Below are positions 1 through 9,204 of a stretch of DNA of 64,000 bases, piece by piece. The DNA comes from Pseudotamlana haliotis (GTDB lineage: Bacteria > Bacteroidota > Bacteroidia > Flavobacteriales > Flavobacteriaceae), in NCBI RefSeq assembly GCF_008806375.1, contig NZ_WAAT01000041.1:85697-149696 (forward strand), written 5' to 3'. Position numbers and translations under genes: made by a program. Position 1 is the stretch's first letter; the number at the start of each line of letters is the position of its first letter. The notes under the pieces were generated by a model. That model ran no database searches. It had not been told where the DNA came from and saw only the letters and a program-made list of their open reading frames with translations.

Positions 1-191
1 ATAACATAGGCCTGACCACTGTTATAACCTAAACGCGCAGTGGTTTGACCAACCCAACCCCAAGCTGTATTGTTATTTTTAATTGTAATATCATCTGAAT
101 GCGCTTCAATCACTTGGGTGTTTTGTGCATTCAAGGAAAAGATTCCTAAAATTAATATAATAATTACGCATTGATATTTTGATAAAATCAT
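1..191 (-). CDS. Secreted protein, N-terminal part only (runs off the left edge)
   Basis: An open frame starts at an ATG at 191 and reads to position 1 without a stop, giving 63 residues. The first 22 or so are a clear signal peptide: a short basic start, then a run of I and L, ending in FSLNAQ. The mature part begins NTQVIEAHSDDITIKNNN and continues through TAWGWVGQTTARLGYNSG. I do not recognise the family. It has the same orientation as the four secreted proteins upstream and is probably the next member of that cluster. A resemblance of the visible mature part to the start of a binding-type module is possible but cannot be tested on this length. Confidence 0.6.
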   Translation of the reverse strand, partial: MILSKYQCVIIILILGIFSLNAQNTQVIEAHSDDITIKNNNTAWGWVGQTTARLGYNSGQAYV

Positions 192-370
192 TGTAATGAT
201 GTTTTAAATTAGACAATCAAATTGAAACGTTTTAAAAAAACAGATTCAATTCCTGAAAACTTGGACAAAAGCCCAGCAATTTTTCTTTTCTACATTTAAG
301 AACCCATCCTGTATTAAAGTACAGCATAAGACCATAGCAATATCATTTACTACACTACTTTTTTTAGTGG

Positions 371-2650
371 TTAATTAACGATCAACTTACCTACTCGACT
401 ATCTAAACCTGAAGAAAGTTTTAGTAGATAAATCCCTTTTTTCAACCTTAATTCCGTTTGAACTTGTAGTGTATTATTTGGCGAAACCTCTTTTTTCATG
501 ATTAGGCTTCCTGTGAGGGAATAAATTTCAATTAGTGATTTTTGCTTTAACAAATGACTTTTTATAGTCACCCAGCTTTGATTTACTGGGTTAGGATAAA
601 TAATCATCTTTTCTAAGGTTTTAATATTTTCATTATCAGACAAAACACTAGAAAATTCCATAAACAAAACCGGAGCATTAACTCCCGTAGTTTCGTCACT
701 AATCCCAAAATAGTGCGCTCCTGCTGTTGGCAAACTGCTTGGAGAACTTTGGTTAATAGGAACATCTATATTTAACCTTAAAAAAATATAATCACCTTGA
801 GTAGCTCCTGCATCGTATTGTGCATTAATATAATCCATTAATTGTGTTGCTCCCGAAATAGAAGTTGCAACAGATCGATCTGGAGTAAATTCACTACCAA
901 CCGCCTCAGTTCTGGTAATGTAATCATCTTGAATAGCCATATCTGTACCATGAGACATAGAAAACACCTCATCATAGTGGTCGTTCGGGTTTATTTGATT
1001 ACTTGAACTATATGGTAAACCGTATAGGTCGATATTTGATGTGATCCAGTGTCTAACATAATGCACATTCACCGTTAATTTGGCATCAACAACCACTTCG
1101 CCATCAGGTCTTTTAGGTAATTGAAAAGGTAAAATAGCACTAGAGGTAACCGCATCGCCATTTGCAGCACTCCCGCCAATTTTCAAGGTAAGTTCGGAAG
1201 GGCTTCCTGCACTATTTCCAGTAAGAAACGGATTGGTGCCCGAGTAGTCTGTAGGGTTTGAAACAATCCCATCACCCGAAGGGTTAATGCTATAACTACC
1301 CCCTGGAACTGTTGTAGAATCTCCCTGGTATTCATAACAACCTGCATCTACAACACCATTGTTATACACTCTAGTATTTCCTAATAAATCAGTATTCGAT
1401 AAATCTAAATTCACTCCAAAATCTACTGCTGGACTAGAATCTTTTAACTGAAAATCACTGTTGGGGTAATCTGAAAAATAAATAGAATAATTATTATAAT
1501 CGTTTTGATTAATATCTATATTATTTTCTATGGTCGATGTGGCATCATAAGTCCATGGTGTGTATTGAGCACAAATATTATTACGTATAATATTATTCAT
1601 ATTAGCCCTTGTTTGACCAGACTTATTTTGATCATCTATATAAATACGAGGAATTTGGTTGGTATCATAAAACAATGGACTTTGAATCACTGTATTGTTT
1701 TGAACTCTACAATTTTGTGCGCCATATAGTGTGATCCCGTGAAAATGATCTGTAACAATTAAGTTATTTTCAACAACCCAATTATCTGCCGAACCATCTG
1801 TGTTTATTACGCCTTGCATAGACGTTCCTATAAGGTTATTATCCAATACAAACTGTGAAGGATTTTCAAATAGGATAATTTTGTTCCATCTAAAAGTAAC
1901 ATCGGTAACAATAAAATCACCAGCTAACTTATAGACTTGAAAAGCATCATCGTGATTTATAGCATAATCTTCGATAAAGCAATTTTTAATGGTATTGTTT
2001 TCATAGGTAGAATAAGAACCAAGGCCACGGATGGCATCACCTGCAAAATTTTCAATAGTATTATTTTGCATTAATGAATAATCTCCCCTTAGCTCTACCG
2101 CATGATATAAATTTAAAAATAAGTTGTTGTTTAAGTTGATATGACTTCCTCTAAATTGCACACCACCTACAGAATTTGAATACCAATCTGCTTGGGTCCA
2201 AACGGAAGAATCACTTGCAGATTGTATTAAACAATTTGTTAAAGTGAGATGTGTGGCATTACTTCCTCCTGAAATTAATGCTGCTTCTTTTGAAAACGAT
2301 CCCAGACTAGCGTCAAACTTTATTCCATCAAGAGTGATATGATTACTATTATTTATCTGCAGACTGGTTAAAACGGCTTTTTGAGCGTTTACAGACTTAA
2401 TAAGGATATTATTTGAAAACTGAAGATTCCCTAAATACCCTGTTCCATGTTCACCATCTAATAAGTAAATAATATCATTGTCTTGTAAACCTACTGAGGA
2501 CCAATTAACACTCCCAAACGATGCAAATGGGCTGTTTAATGACCCATCATTTGAATTTTGCCCCCCTACAGGGTCGCAATAATAGGTAGTTTGGGCATGT
2601 GAAAAAACCACAAGTAAAAAGTTAAGTAGGCAAAATGTTATTAATTTCAT
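371..2650 (-). CDS. Secreted right-handed beta-helix protein with C-terminal binding-type module and T9SS sorting domain
   Basis: 759 residues. Signal peptide 1-19 (ends FSHAQ). Residues about 20-440 have the N-x-x-x-x-N ladder rhythm of a right-handed parallel beta-helix, as in polysaccharide lyases and some glycan hydrolases. It opens with YYCDPVGGQNSNDGS, which is shared with the protein at 7026-9146. An HDDAFQ motif lies near residue 232. Residues about 452-667 are a module found in all four secreted proteins of this cluster (key motifs ILPFQLPKRP, NIDLYGLPY and YINAQYDAGA). Residues about 668-759 are a type A T9SS sorting domain (YPNP, then GIYLLKL and GKLIVN at the end). Likely exported by T9SS and surface-attached or released, acting on a polysaccharide. 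Whether the helix is a lyase, a hydrolase or non-catalytic cannot be told from the sequence alone. Confidence 0.85.
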   Translation of the reverse strand: MKLITFCLLNFLLVVFSHAQTTYYCDPVGGQNSNDGSLNSPFASFGSVNWSSVGLQDNDIIYLLDGEHGTGYLGNLQFSNNILIKSVNAQKAVLTSLQINNSNHITLDGIKFDASLGSFSKEAALISGGSNATHLTLTNCLIQSASDSSVWTQADWYSNSVGGVQFRGSHINLNNNLFLNLYHAVELRGDYSLMQNNTIENFAGDAIRGLGSYSTYENNTIKNCFIEDYAINHDDAFQVYKLAGDFIVTDVTFRWNKIILFENPSQFVLDNNLIGTSMQGVINTDGSADNWVVENNLIVTDHFHGITLYGAQNCRVQNNTVIQSPLFYDTNQIPRIYIDDQNKSGQTRANMNNIIRNNICAQYTPWTYDATSTIENNIDINQNDYNNYSIYFSDYPNSDFQLKDSSPAVDFGVNLDLSNTDLLGNTRVYNNGVVDAGCYEYQGDSTTVPGGSYSINPSGDGIVSNPTDYSGTNPFLTGNSAGSPSELTLKIGGSAANGDAVTSSAILPFQLPKRPDGEVVVDAKLTVNVHYVRHWITSNIDLYGLPYSSSNQINPNDHYDEVFSMSHGTDMAIQDDYITRTEAVGSEFTPDRSVATSISGATQLMDYINAQYDAGATQGDYIFLRLNIDVPINQSSPSSLPTAGAHYFGISDETTGVNAPVLFMEFSSVLSDNENIKTLEKMIIYPNPVNQSWVTIKSHLLKQKSLIEIYSLTGSLIMKKEVSPNNTLQVQTELRLKKGIYLLKLSSGLDSRVGKLIVN

Positions 2651-2692
2651 GGTATTCTGGGAAGTTTAAGCAGAGTAATAATCATATAATTA

Positions 2693-2726
2693 AAATCGAG
2701 GAGATATAAATTATACTCCTCGATTT
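2693..2726 (-). terminator. Stem-loop after the two-module protein gene
   Basis: A perfect 11-bp stem (AAATCGAGGAG at 2693-2703 and CTCCTCGATTT at 2716-2726) lies 23 bp past the stop of the 2749-4365 gene and 43 bp before the next start. The following T-run on the minus strand is short, so it may be a weak terminator or an mRNA-stabilising hairpin that lowers expression of the distal gene. Confidence 0.6.
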
Positions 2727-2748
2727 CATGCAGTCACTCCTAAACTAA

Positions 2749-4365
2749 TTACTTAACTATTAATTTTTGTGTTTTTGAAATGTTACCCTCTTGAAGACTA
2801 ACAACATAAAAACCTGCATTTAAGTTTACATGTGTATTAAAATAATTTCTAGAACTGGCCTCAACTTTTTCAAAATGTACCAATTTACCTGTAATAGCAT
2901 AAATTTTTAATACAGCCTGATTACTAAACCCTTCTAAAGAGATATTTAAACGACCGTCTTCTACAGGGTTAGGGTATAAAGCTAAAGCTGATTTATGGTT
3001 TTCTTCAACCCCTAAAGTTCCAGAAAAACCAATTTCTAAAGTTGCTGGGGTAGCAGAATCTCCACCTTCAATATTAAAGTATTGCGACCCTGCCATCGCT
3101 GTATTATCCATGCTTAACCTTAAAAACACCCAGTCTCCAGCTACAGCTCCTGCATCATATTGTGCATTCAAGTAAGCCATAAGGTTTGCATTTTGTCCAG
3201 TTTCTTCCCATCTTGCAGTATCTAAATCTCCTGCAGCCACATTTTTTGTAAAATAATCATCCTGTATAGCTGTTACACCAGATGAAGCATCAGGATAGTC
3301 ACCAGCAAAGTGATCTGAACTAAAAATTTCTCTCCCAGTTCCACCGTTTGCTAAAGCATCTTGGTAAGTCAAACCGTATAAATCTACATTTGAATTAATC
3401 CACTGTCTACCATAACTCACATAAACTTTCATAGAAGCAAAATCAACAGTTTCACCACTTGGTCTTTCTGGCAACATAAATGGAATTATTACACTTGTTA
3501 AATTACCACTACCATCTACAGCACTAGATCCTAATTTTGCTGCTCCCCATAAATAAGGGTTATTCGTTGTGATTACACTTGGGTCTGACACATAACCATC
3601 TTCAGTTGGAGCAGCCACCGCGTAATCTGCAGACGGCCCAGTACTTGAATCAGCTTCAATCTCTATAGTTAAGGTAGGGGCATTGGCCGTAGACCCATCA
3701 TCAATTCCAAAATAATGTGCTCCCGTAGTTGCAGGATTATCAACATTTAATCTTAAGAACACATAATCTCCAGCTACTGCTCCAGCATCATATTGTGCAT
3801 TTAAATAATCAACTAAAGCGGCATCACCACTAACACTTGTTTCTTCAAAACGTGCTGTATCTAAAGCCCCTGCCGCTTGATTTTTGGCAAAATAATCATC
3901 TTCAATAGCCGTTATTCCTGCTGCTGCATCTGGATAAGCATCATCATAATGATGGGATGGATTAATTGTACTAGCTGCGTTATATGGCAAACCATATAAA
4001 TCTACATTTGAAGTTATCCATTCTCTACCATAATTTACATGCACGCTTAAATTAGCCGAAACCACTAATTTCCCTGCTGGTCTTACAGGCAACTTAAATG
4101 GAATGATGGCACTTGTTGTAAAGGCTGCTCCTGTTGAGGCACTAGCACCTACTTTTAATGATTGAACACCCCCTACCCCATTACCTTCTAGGTAAGGGTT
4201 GTGTGAAGGCACATCTGAAATATCTGAAACTATCCCATCATTATAATACGCTTGAGAAGGTACCATTTCAGGTTTAACATCATGAGTTGTTGTTTGTCCT
4301 TGAACCGCAAAAGGCAATACACCTAATGCAACTCCCAATACTGAATTGAGTAATTTTGTTTTCAT
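2749..4365 (-). CDS. Secreted protein made of two binding-type modules plus T9SS sorting domain
   Basis: 538 residues with no recognisable enzyme domain. Signal peptide 1-23 (ends FAVQGQ). Module A is about 33-240 and module B about 246-448. Both carry the cluster's shared motifs: IIPFKLPVRP / IIPFMLPERP, NVDLYGLPY / NVDLYGLTY and NAQYDAGAVAGD. A type A T9SS domain follows (449-538, LYPNPV to KLIVK). It sits 33 bp downstream of the deacetylase gene, so the two are almost certainly co-transcribed. With only modules and a surface signal, the inferred role is binding of the same glycan as the neighbouring enzymes, as a capture protein or non-catalytic partner. The module's final strand (APTLTIEIE) resembles the end of DNRLRE/CBM96-type jelly-roll modules, but that link is a guess from pattern only. 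Confidence 0.8.
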   Translation of the reverse strand: MKTKLLNSVLGVALGVLPFAVQGQTTTHDVKPEMVPSQAYYNDGIVSDISDVPSHNPYLEGNGVGGVQSLKVGASASTGAAFTTSAIIPFKLPVRPAGKLVVSANLSVHVNYGREWITSNVDLYGLPYNAASTINPSHHYDDAYPDAAAGITAIEDDYFAKNQAAGALDTARFEETSVSGDAALVDYLNAQYDAGAVAGDYVFLRLNVDNPATTGAHYFGIDDGSTANAPTLTIEIEADSSTGPSADYAVAAPTEDGYVSDPSVITTNNPYLWGAAKLGSSAVDGSGNLTSVIIPFMLPERPSGETVDFASMKVYVSYGRQWINSNVDLYGLTYQDALANGGTGREIFSSDHFAGDYPDASSGVTAIQDDYFTKNVAAGDLDTARWEETGQNANLMAYLNAQYDAGAVAGDWVFLRLSMDNTAMAGSQYFNIEGGDSATPATLEIGFSGTLGVEENHKSALALYPNPVEDGRLNISLEGFSNQAVLKIYAITGKLVHFEKVEASSRNYFNTHVNLNAGFYVVSLQEGNISKTQKLIVK

Positions 4366-4398
4366 AATTTAGTTTTTGTGGTTTATTTATATTTAGTT

Positions 4399-6726
4399 TT
4401 ACTGTATAATTAATTTTTGGGTCTGTGAATCTGTCCCATTATTTAATTTAAGAATGTAAAGCCCAGGATTTAAATTTAATTGGGTTACAAAACGGGATCC
4501 ACTTGTTGATCTTTTTATCACCTCATGATGCGCTAAAGCTCCTGAAAGCGTATAAATATCAAGACTCACTTCTCCACTATTAAAACTTTTGGAAACCAAA
4601 GTCAAGCTACCTCCATTAACAGGATTGGGATAAATTTTTAAATCTGATTTTTTAGAGTGGTCAACGCTCAATACATTTTCTATTTCCAATGATAATGTAG
4701 GAGCTTCTGCAGTAGACTCATCACTGATCCCGTAATAATGGGCACCAACCGATCCAGAGGTGGCATCAATACTTAATCTTAAAAAAATATAGTCTCCAGC
4801 TACTGCTCCAGCATCATATTGAGCATTAATGTATGCTGCTAAAGCTGTATCTCCCGTATCATTTGAATTTACTTCTCTGTCTGTAAAAATCTCCGTACCT
4901 ACTGGTTCAGACCCACTTACATCTCTTACTATATAGGCATCTTGTATACCAATTACACTCATAGAAGATGCTGTATAAGCACCATCGTAGAAATTATTTG
5001 GAGAAATGGCATTTGATGAATTAAAAGGTAGCCCATATAAATCAATATCAGAAGATACCCAATGTCTTATGTAAGCAATATTAACTTTTAAATTAGCCGA
5101 AACCACAGTTTTCCCTACGGGACGCACAGGTAGTTGAAAAGGAATAATGGCGTTGGTAGTATATGCCGCGCCAGTTGATGCGCTTTGCCCTAATTTCAAA
5201 ACTTGAGTACCATCAATACTGTTTCCACTCGTCCATGGATTTGTAGCACCTTGGGCTAAATTGGCAACATCTGAAATGATACCATCTCCATTAGGCATAA
5301 TTTCATATTGTGTTGTGGCTTGTCCGCCTGAATCTGGACTAACTGAAAGCAAAAAAGAAGCTGAAGTAATGCTTCTTCCATTATCTGCTATCACTGTAAT
5401 ATCTTGATAATCTCCCCTATCTGAAAGTACAGGATTAAATTCAATTTCTCCAGTGTTATCACCATGATCTGAAAAAGTTGCGAAACTCGGTAAATTGGCC
5501 ACGGTAAAGGCAATGGCATCAGATCCATTGGTTTGCGCCGAAAAGCCAACTTTTAAGGTCTCACCTTCAATGATCGCTTTATCTTCTAAAACTGGCATTA
5601 TCTCAGCAGGATCAGAATCCGAAACTCCCGAAATAGTAACTTGTCCTAAATCTGGAACTGCTTTTATTAAAGCATACTTATTTCCATTGTGGGTAATCAC
5701 TTGGGCATCTACCGAAGCTCCATTTTGAACTGCAGAGACATTCACCCAACTATTATCTATTCGAACTTTAACAGATAAAGGGAAATAAAAGGCCGCATCA
5801 AGCATATTATCTGTAAGCGTAAATTTTACTTCATTAGCAGTAACCTGATCCACATTTAAATTATGTGTTGCAAATGATTGAGAATATTGAGCAACTTCTG
5901 TAAAACTCGCTACCCATAAATCTGTTTTATTTGCTAAGTATTGTAAAAACTCATCTGTACTAGTTTCATCTGCAGCATCTACACCATGAAAATGTGTACT
6001 CCCCCAACCTCTGTAATAATTGGTACCATATAAGGTATTTACTTTATCTAATAGAGGTAAGATGTATTTATCCCTGTTCGTGTTGTTACCATATACATGC
6101 ACATTAGACACACTATTGACATCTAAATAATTAACCGTGTTTGCTTGATTTAAAACACCTTGAGTTCCTCTTATCCCAATAAACAATTTTCGAGCTTCGG
6201 TTTCATTACCCTCGCCATAAGGGTATGAATAAGTGAGGCAATTGTTGTTACTTGATGCCAACTCTGTATTAATTTTAGACTTTGTAGCCTGCAGTCTAGA
6301 TAGGTAATCTGCGTCAGATGGATTAACCTCTCCTCCAGTTGGTGTGTTATACCAGTTTCTATCATCATGGCCATCTATTTGACTTCCCATATTTGCCAAT
6401 TCATTATAGGCGCTCCAATTTTGAACATTATATTGCGGATCTGCTTCAGTAATAACAAACCAAGTAAAGTGGAAACCATATTTAGAAATCATATTTTTCC
6501 AAAAAGGAATATTTTGTTCGTTATTATCATCTATAGTTACCGTAAACGCTGCTAATTTATCGTCGTTCCACAAGCACACACCTGCTTCACCTACATTTGT
6601 TGGCCAAACTTTATCAGTCACCGAAAACCTTGAACCAACTGCTGGATCTAGATTAAATTCATTTTGTGCAATCGATTGGATGAATGAAAGTAGAAATAAA
6701 AATAAAGTGATGATATTCTTAGGCAT
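4399..6726 (-). CDS. Secreted NodB-like polysaccharide deacetylase with Ig-like region, shared module and T9SS domain
   Basis: 775 residues from the ATG at 6726. I chose this over an in-frame ATG at 6768 because it begins directly with a signal peptide (MPKNIITLFLFLLSF, cleavage near SIAQ). Residues about 45-300 look like a NodB-type domain: TVTIDD with the Asp pair D66-D67, GHDDRN with His120, SYPYGEG near 168, and HFHG near 245. The usual second metal His, four residues after the first, reads as Asn124, so metal binding may be altered. An Ig/cadherin-like stretch lies around 380-475, then the shared module at 474-684 and a T9SS sorting domain (IYPNPV to KLIIQ). Expected role: remove acyl groups from an extracellular polysaccharide so that the partner enzymes can act. 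The active site should be checked before activity is assumed. Confidence 0.8.
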   Translation of the reverse strand: MPKNIITLFLFLLSFIQSIAQNEFNLDPAVGSRFSVTDKVWPTNVGEAGVCLWNDDKLAAFTVTIDDNNEQNIPFWKNMISKYGFHFTWFVITEADPQYNVQNWSAYNELANMGSQIDGHDDRNWYNTPTGGEVNPSDADYLSRLQATKSKINTELASSNNNCLTYSYPYGEGNETEARKLFIGIRGTQGVLNQANTVNYLDVNSVSNVHVYGNNTNRDKYILPLLDKVNTLYGTNYYRGWGSTHFHGVDAADETSTDEFLQYLANKTDLWVASFTEVAQYSQSFATHNLNVDQVTANEVKFTLTDNMLDAAFYFPLSVKVRIDNSWVNVSAVQNGASVDAQVITHNGNKYALIKAVPDLGQVTISGVSDSDPAEIMPVLEDKAIIEGETLKVGFSAQTNGSDAIAFTVANLPSFATFSDHGDNTGEIEFNPVLSDRGDYQDITVIADNGRSITSASFLLSVSPDSGGQATTQYEIMPNGDGIISDVANLAQGATNPWTSGNSIDGTQVLKLGQSASTGAAYTTNAIIPFQLPVRPVGKTVVSANLKVNIAYIRHWVSSDIDLYGLPFNSSNAISPNNFYDGAYTASSMSVIGIQDAYIVRDVSGSEPVGTEIFTDREVNSNDTGDTALAAYINAQYDAGAVAGDYIFLRLSIDATSGSVGAHYYGISDESTAEAPTLSLEIENVLSVDHSKKSDLKIYPNPVNGGSLTLVSKSFNSGEVSLDIYTLSGALAHHEVIKRSTSGSRFVTQLNLNPGLYILKLNNGTDSQTQKLIIQ

Positions 6727-6801
6727 AAAATTAATTTGTGAATGGTTATTGTATCGAAATAAATACATTCATGATTTATGAAATCCATGAATGATTCTTC
6801 T

Positions 6802-6809
6802 CAAATATA
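6802..6809 (-). promoter_or_regulatory. Putative -7 element (TATATTTG) for the deacetylase / two-module pair
   Basis: On the minus strand this reads TATATTTG, matching the Bacteroidota TAnnTTTG element. It lies about 75 bp before the start at 6726, which would give a leader of about 70 nt. No good -33 TTTG is seen at the usual 19-21 bp spacing, so this is tentative. Confidence 0.35.
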
Positions 6810-7025
6810 ACCACAAAAAAACCAAGAATACTAGTGTTTAAGGCACTTGAAGGTCAGAAAAGACAAAACTAACAAACAAATAAACAGAACGTATAAAAAT
6901 CTTAGACGTATTTTAAGATTTAAGGCTAAAAAAGAAGCTAAAATTACCTATTACGCATTATTTACTAGTTATTTTAAGAATTTAATAAAATTACACGTAA
7001 AAAACAGCCTTAATAACAATATCAA

Positions 7026-9146
7026 TTACCAAACAAAAAGCATTTGCTTGGCATTTTTATCACCCATATTATATTCTAAAATATACTTACCAATGGGTAG
7101 GTTTAAATTATCAGTACGAAAAACATGGTTGGTCAAAATTGAAGGCATCACTTCTTGTTTAAACACGACTTCTCCAGAAAAATTCAAGAGTTTCATATCA
7201 ACTTTTATATTTTCCTCAAACCCTAAAAAGTAAAAAATTACATCTCCTGCTTGCATTGGACTTGAAGCTGCAACAATCAAATTTTTTACTGAAGGTTTAA
7301 TTTGTGTTGTTCCTTTATTCAATTCAGGATACCCAACAGTAAGTTCTAACATAGGAACACGTTCTTTTTCTTCGCTATTTGCACTTACAATATTCCATCT
7401 ATTAAAATCGGATACATCTTTAACGTTAGGATTTAGTCTTAAAAACAAATACTGCTCAGGTTGGTTATTTGACTCTATTAAGGTATTTATATAATTCTTT
7501 AAAGCATTTTGACCTATAGTCGAAGTTTGGACTCCTCCTCCGTAAGTATCTGTATTAATGTAGTTATTTTGTATAGGTCTGGCAGCGATATCTTGACCAA
7601 ATGTTCCTTGGTAAAACATATCATCGGTTACCCAAAAATTTGATTTTGAAGGTAACCCATATAAATCCACACCTCCTTCTGGAGTATTATCAATTTTAAG
7701 AAGATCGATTTTAAAATTAGCTGAAATAATGGCCTTTCCACCTGGAATTAATGGCAGCTTAAAAGGAAATACACCAGCGCCATCAATTTTTTCAGCGACT
7801 CCCCCTATTCGAATTTGGGCCTGTCCATCCCAATCTCCTTTTCCTTTAGAATGTATTTGCCTATCTGAAGGCTGGGTAGGCACACTAATAACGCTATTAG
7901 ACTCATCAATTTTAGTATATTCGAAAGCCCCAACATTTACAAAATTCCCCATTGTACGATAATTAAGGCTTATATCTTGCTTTGGAGCCAAATCTAAAAT
8001 ACCTTTATTTAAAGCCATAGAATTTTCACCTAAGGAAAAGTCAAACTTAGCCCAATTTTTAAAACATAAATCGTAATCATGTACAGAAACAGGAAGTGTA
8101 AGATTATGATCGGCTATTCCTTTAATACTTTGAAACAACACATCGTTAGACAAATTATTTCTAATAATAATATTTGATGAATTTTGCTCCCCTAGAACTT
8201 GAATAGCCGCTGCAGTATTAATGTTTGCAGCATTTTTGAAACTCAAACCAAAATAAGGATTGACTACAGTATTATTTACAATCTTCACTTGATTTATACG
8301 CCCCTTTATCGAGATGCCTTTATCACTATTTGTAACGACTAAATTATTTTCAATAATACTTTCTGAGATGGTTATATTGCCACCGTAAATACCATAAAGT
8401 AAACCAATTTGAGTGCGATCTGGTTTAACGAAGTTAATGATACTATTCCCTCTAACTATATTCCCTTTAGTTTCGTTATCTTGAAAACGAATACCGCAGC
8501 TACTTAGATTTTCTTCTGCAATACATTCTTTAAGGAGGTTATATTCTAAAACATTATAATTTCCAGAAATTTCAATAGCGTTACTTTTAAAAAATTGAAT
8601 TCGGTTATTTCGAATTTGATTTTTATCACCTTCAACACCTATGCCGCTTTTATAATTTAAAATAACATTACTTTCTACTCTACATTGTGTGCCTTTTACC
8701 TGAATCGCACTATCATGATTTTGACCTTCGAAACGATTCTCTAACAATCTTATCCTACTGCTATTTTGATGTATAAACACCGCATTAGGCTTAGTTTTAC
8801 CTTCAAATAAAAGGTTGGAGAATATCCATCTTGAAGCTGGGTTTACATCGGTTCCAAAAACAATAGAACTAATAATAGGCTTTTCGTCTTCAAACTTTTT
8901 AACAGTGATATATTTTTCATTTTCACCAATCACGGTTACATGACCATGATTTCCAGAACGTAAAAAAATAACGTCTCCAGGCTTAAATGTTCTTACGTTT
9001 TCAAAAACAGTTTCAAGTGCCCCCCAAGGGTGTTCTTTACTACCATCATTACTTTTTTTCCCATGTACGGGATCGCAATAAAAATCGGTTGCGTTTACGG
9101 TTAAAAACGGCAAAAAACAAAGTAATAAAGTTATATACGTTTTCAT
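7026..9146 (-). CDS. Secreted right-handed beta-helix protein with divergent shared module
   Basis: 706 residues. Signal peptide 1-19 (ends TVNA), then FYCDPVHGKKSNDGS, closely matching the N-terminus of the 371-2650 protein. Residues about 20-410 show beta-helix rungs rich in NNxI/ENNL patterns. Residues about 425-605 are the most divergent copy of the cluster's shared module (VFPFKLPLIP, GVDLYGLPS, YLFLRLNPN). The last 100 residues have the shape of a T9SS sorting domain (LNLPIGKYILEY) but lack the YPNP turn and end in QMLFVW, so sorting may differ or be lost. It is 58 bp downstream of the lactate dehydrogenase gene, which links the secreted cluster to the rhamnose operon. Probably a glycan-active enzyme; the exact class is unknown. 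Confidence 0.8.
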   Translation of the reverse strand: MKTYITLLLCFLPFLTVNATDFYCDPVHGKKSNDGSKEHPWGALETVFENVRTFKPGDVIFLRSGNHGHVTVIGENEKYITVKKFEDEKPIISSIVFGTDVNPASRWIFSNLLFEGKTKPNAVFIHQNSSRIRLLENRFEGQNHDSAIQVKGTQCRVESNVILNYKSGIGVEGDKNQIRNNRIQFFKSNAIEISGNYNVLEYNLLKECIAEENLSSCGIRFQDNETKGNIVRGNSIINFVKPDRTQIGLLYGIYGGNITISESIIENNLVVTNSDKGISIKGRINQVKIVNNTVVNPYFGLSFKNAANINTAAAIQVLGEQNSSNIIIRNNLSNDVLFQSIKGIADHNLTLPVSVHDYDLCFKNWAKFDFSLGENSMALNKGILDLAPKQDISLNYRTMGNFVNVGAFEYTKIDESNSVISVPTQPSDRQIHSKGKGDWDGQAQIRIGGVAEKIDGAGVFPFKLPLIPGGKAIISANFKIDLLKIDNTPEGGVDLYGLPSKSNFWVTDDMFYQGTFGQDIAARPIQNNYINTDTYGGGVQTSTIGQNALKNYINTLIESNNQPEQYLFLRLNPNVKDVSDFNRWNIVSANSEEKERVPMLELTVGYPELNKGTTQIKPSVKNLIVAASSPMQAGDVIFYFLGFEENIKVDMKLLNFSGEVVFKQEVMPSILTNHVFRTDNLNLPIGKYILEYNMGDKNAKQMLFVW

Positions 9147-9204
9147 GATGGTTATGTTTTTATTATTGAAATAATCTAATTATAACACCCAAATTATACT
9201 TTAT

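Noticed and set aside
1505..1729. Plus-strand frame inside the beta-helix gene
   Set aside because: Antisense to a long, clearly coding frame; I/Y-rich text typical of AT-rich antisense reading.
6847..7233. Plus-strand frame of 128 codons starting in a gene-free spacer
   Set aside because: More than half overlaps the 3' end of a well-supported minus-strand gene, the product is a plain K/N/F/I-rich string with no domain, and no promoter is seen.
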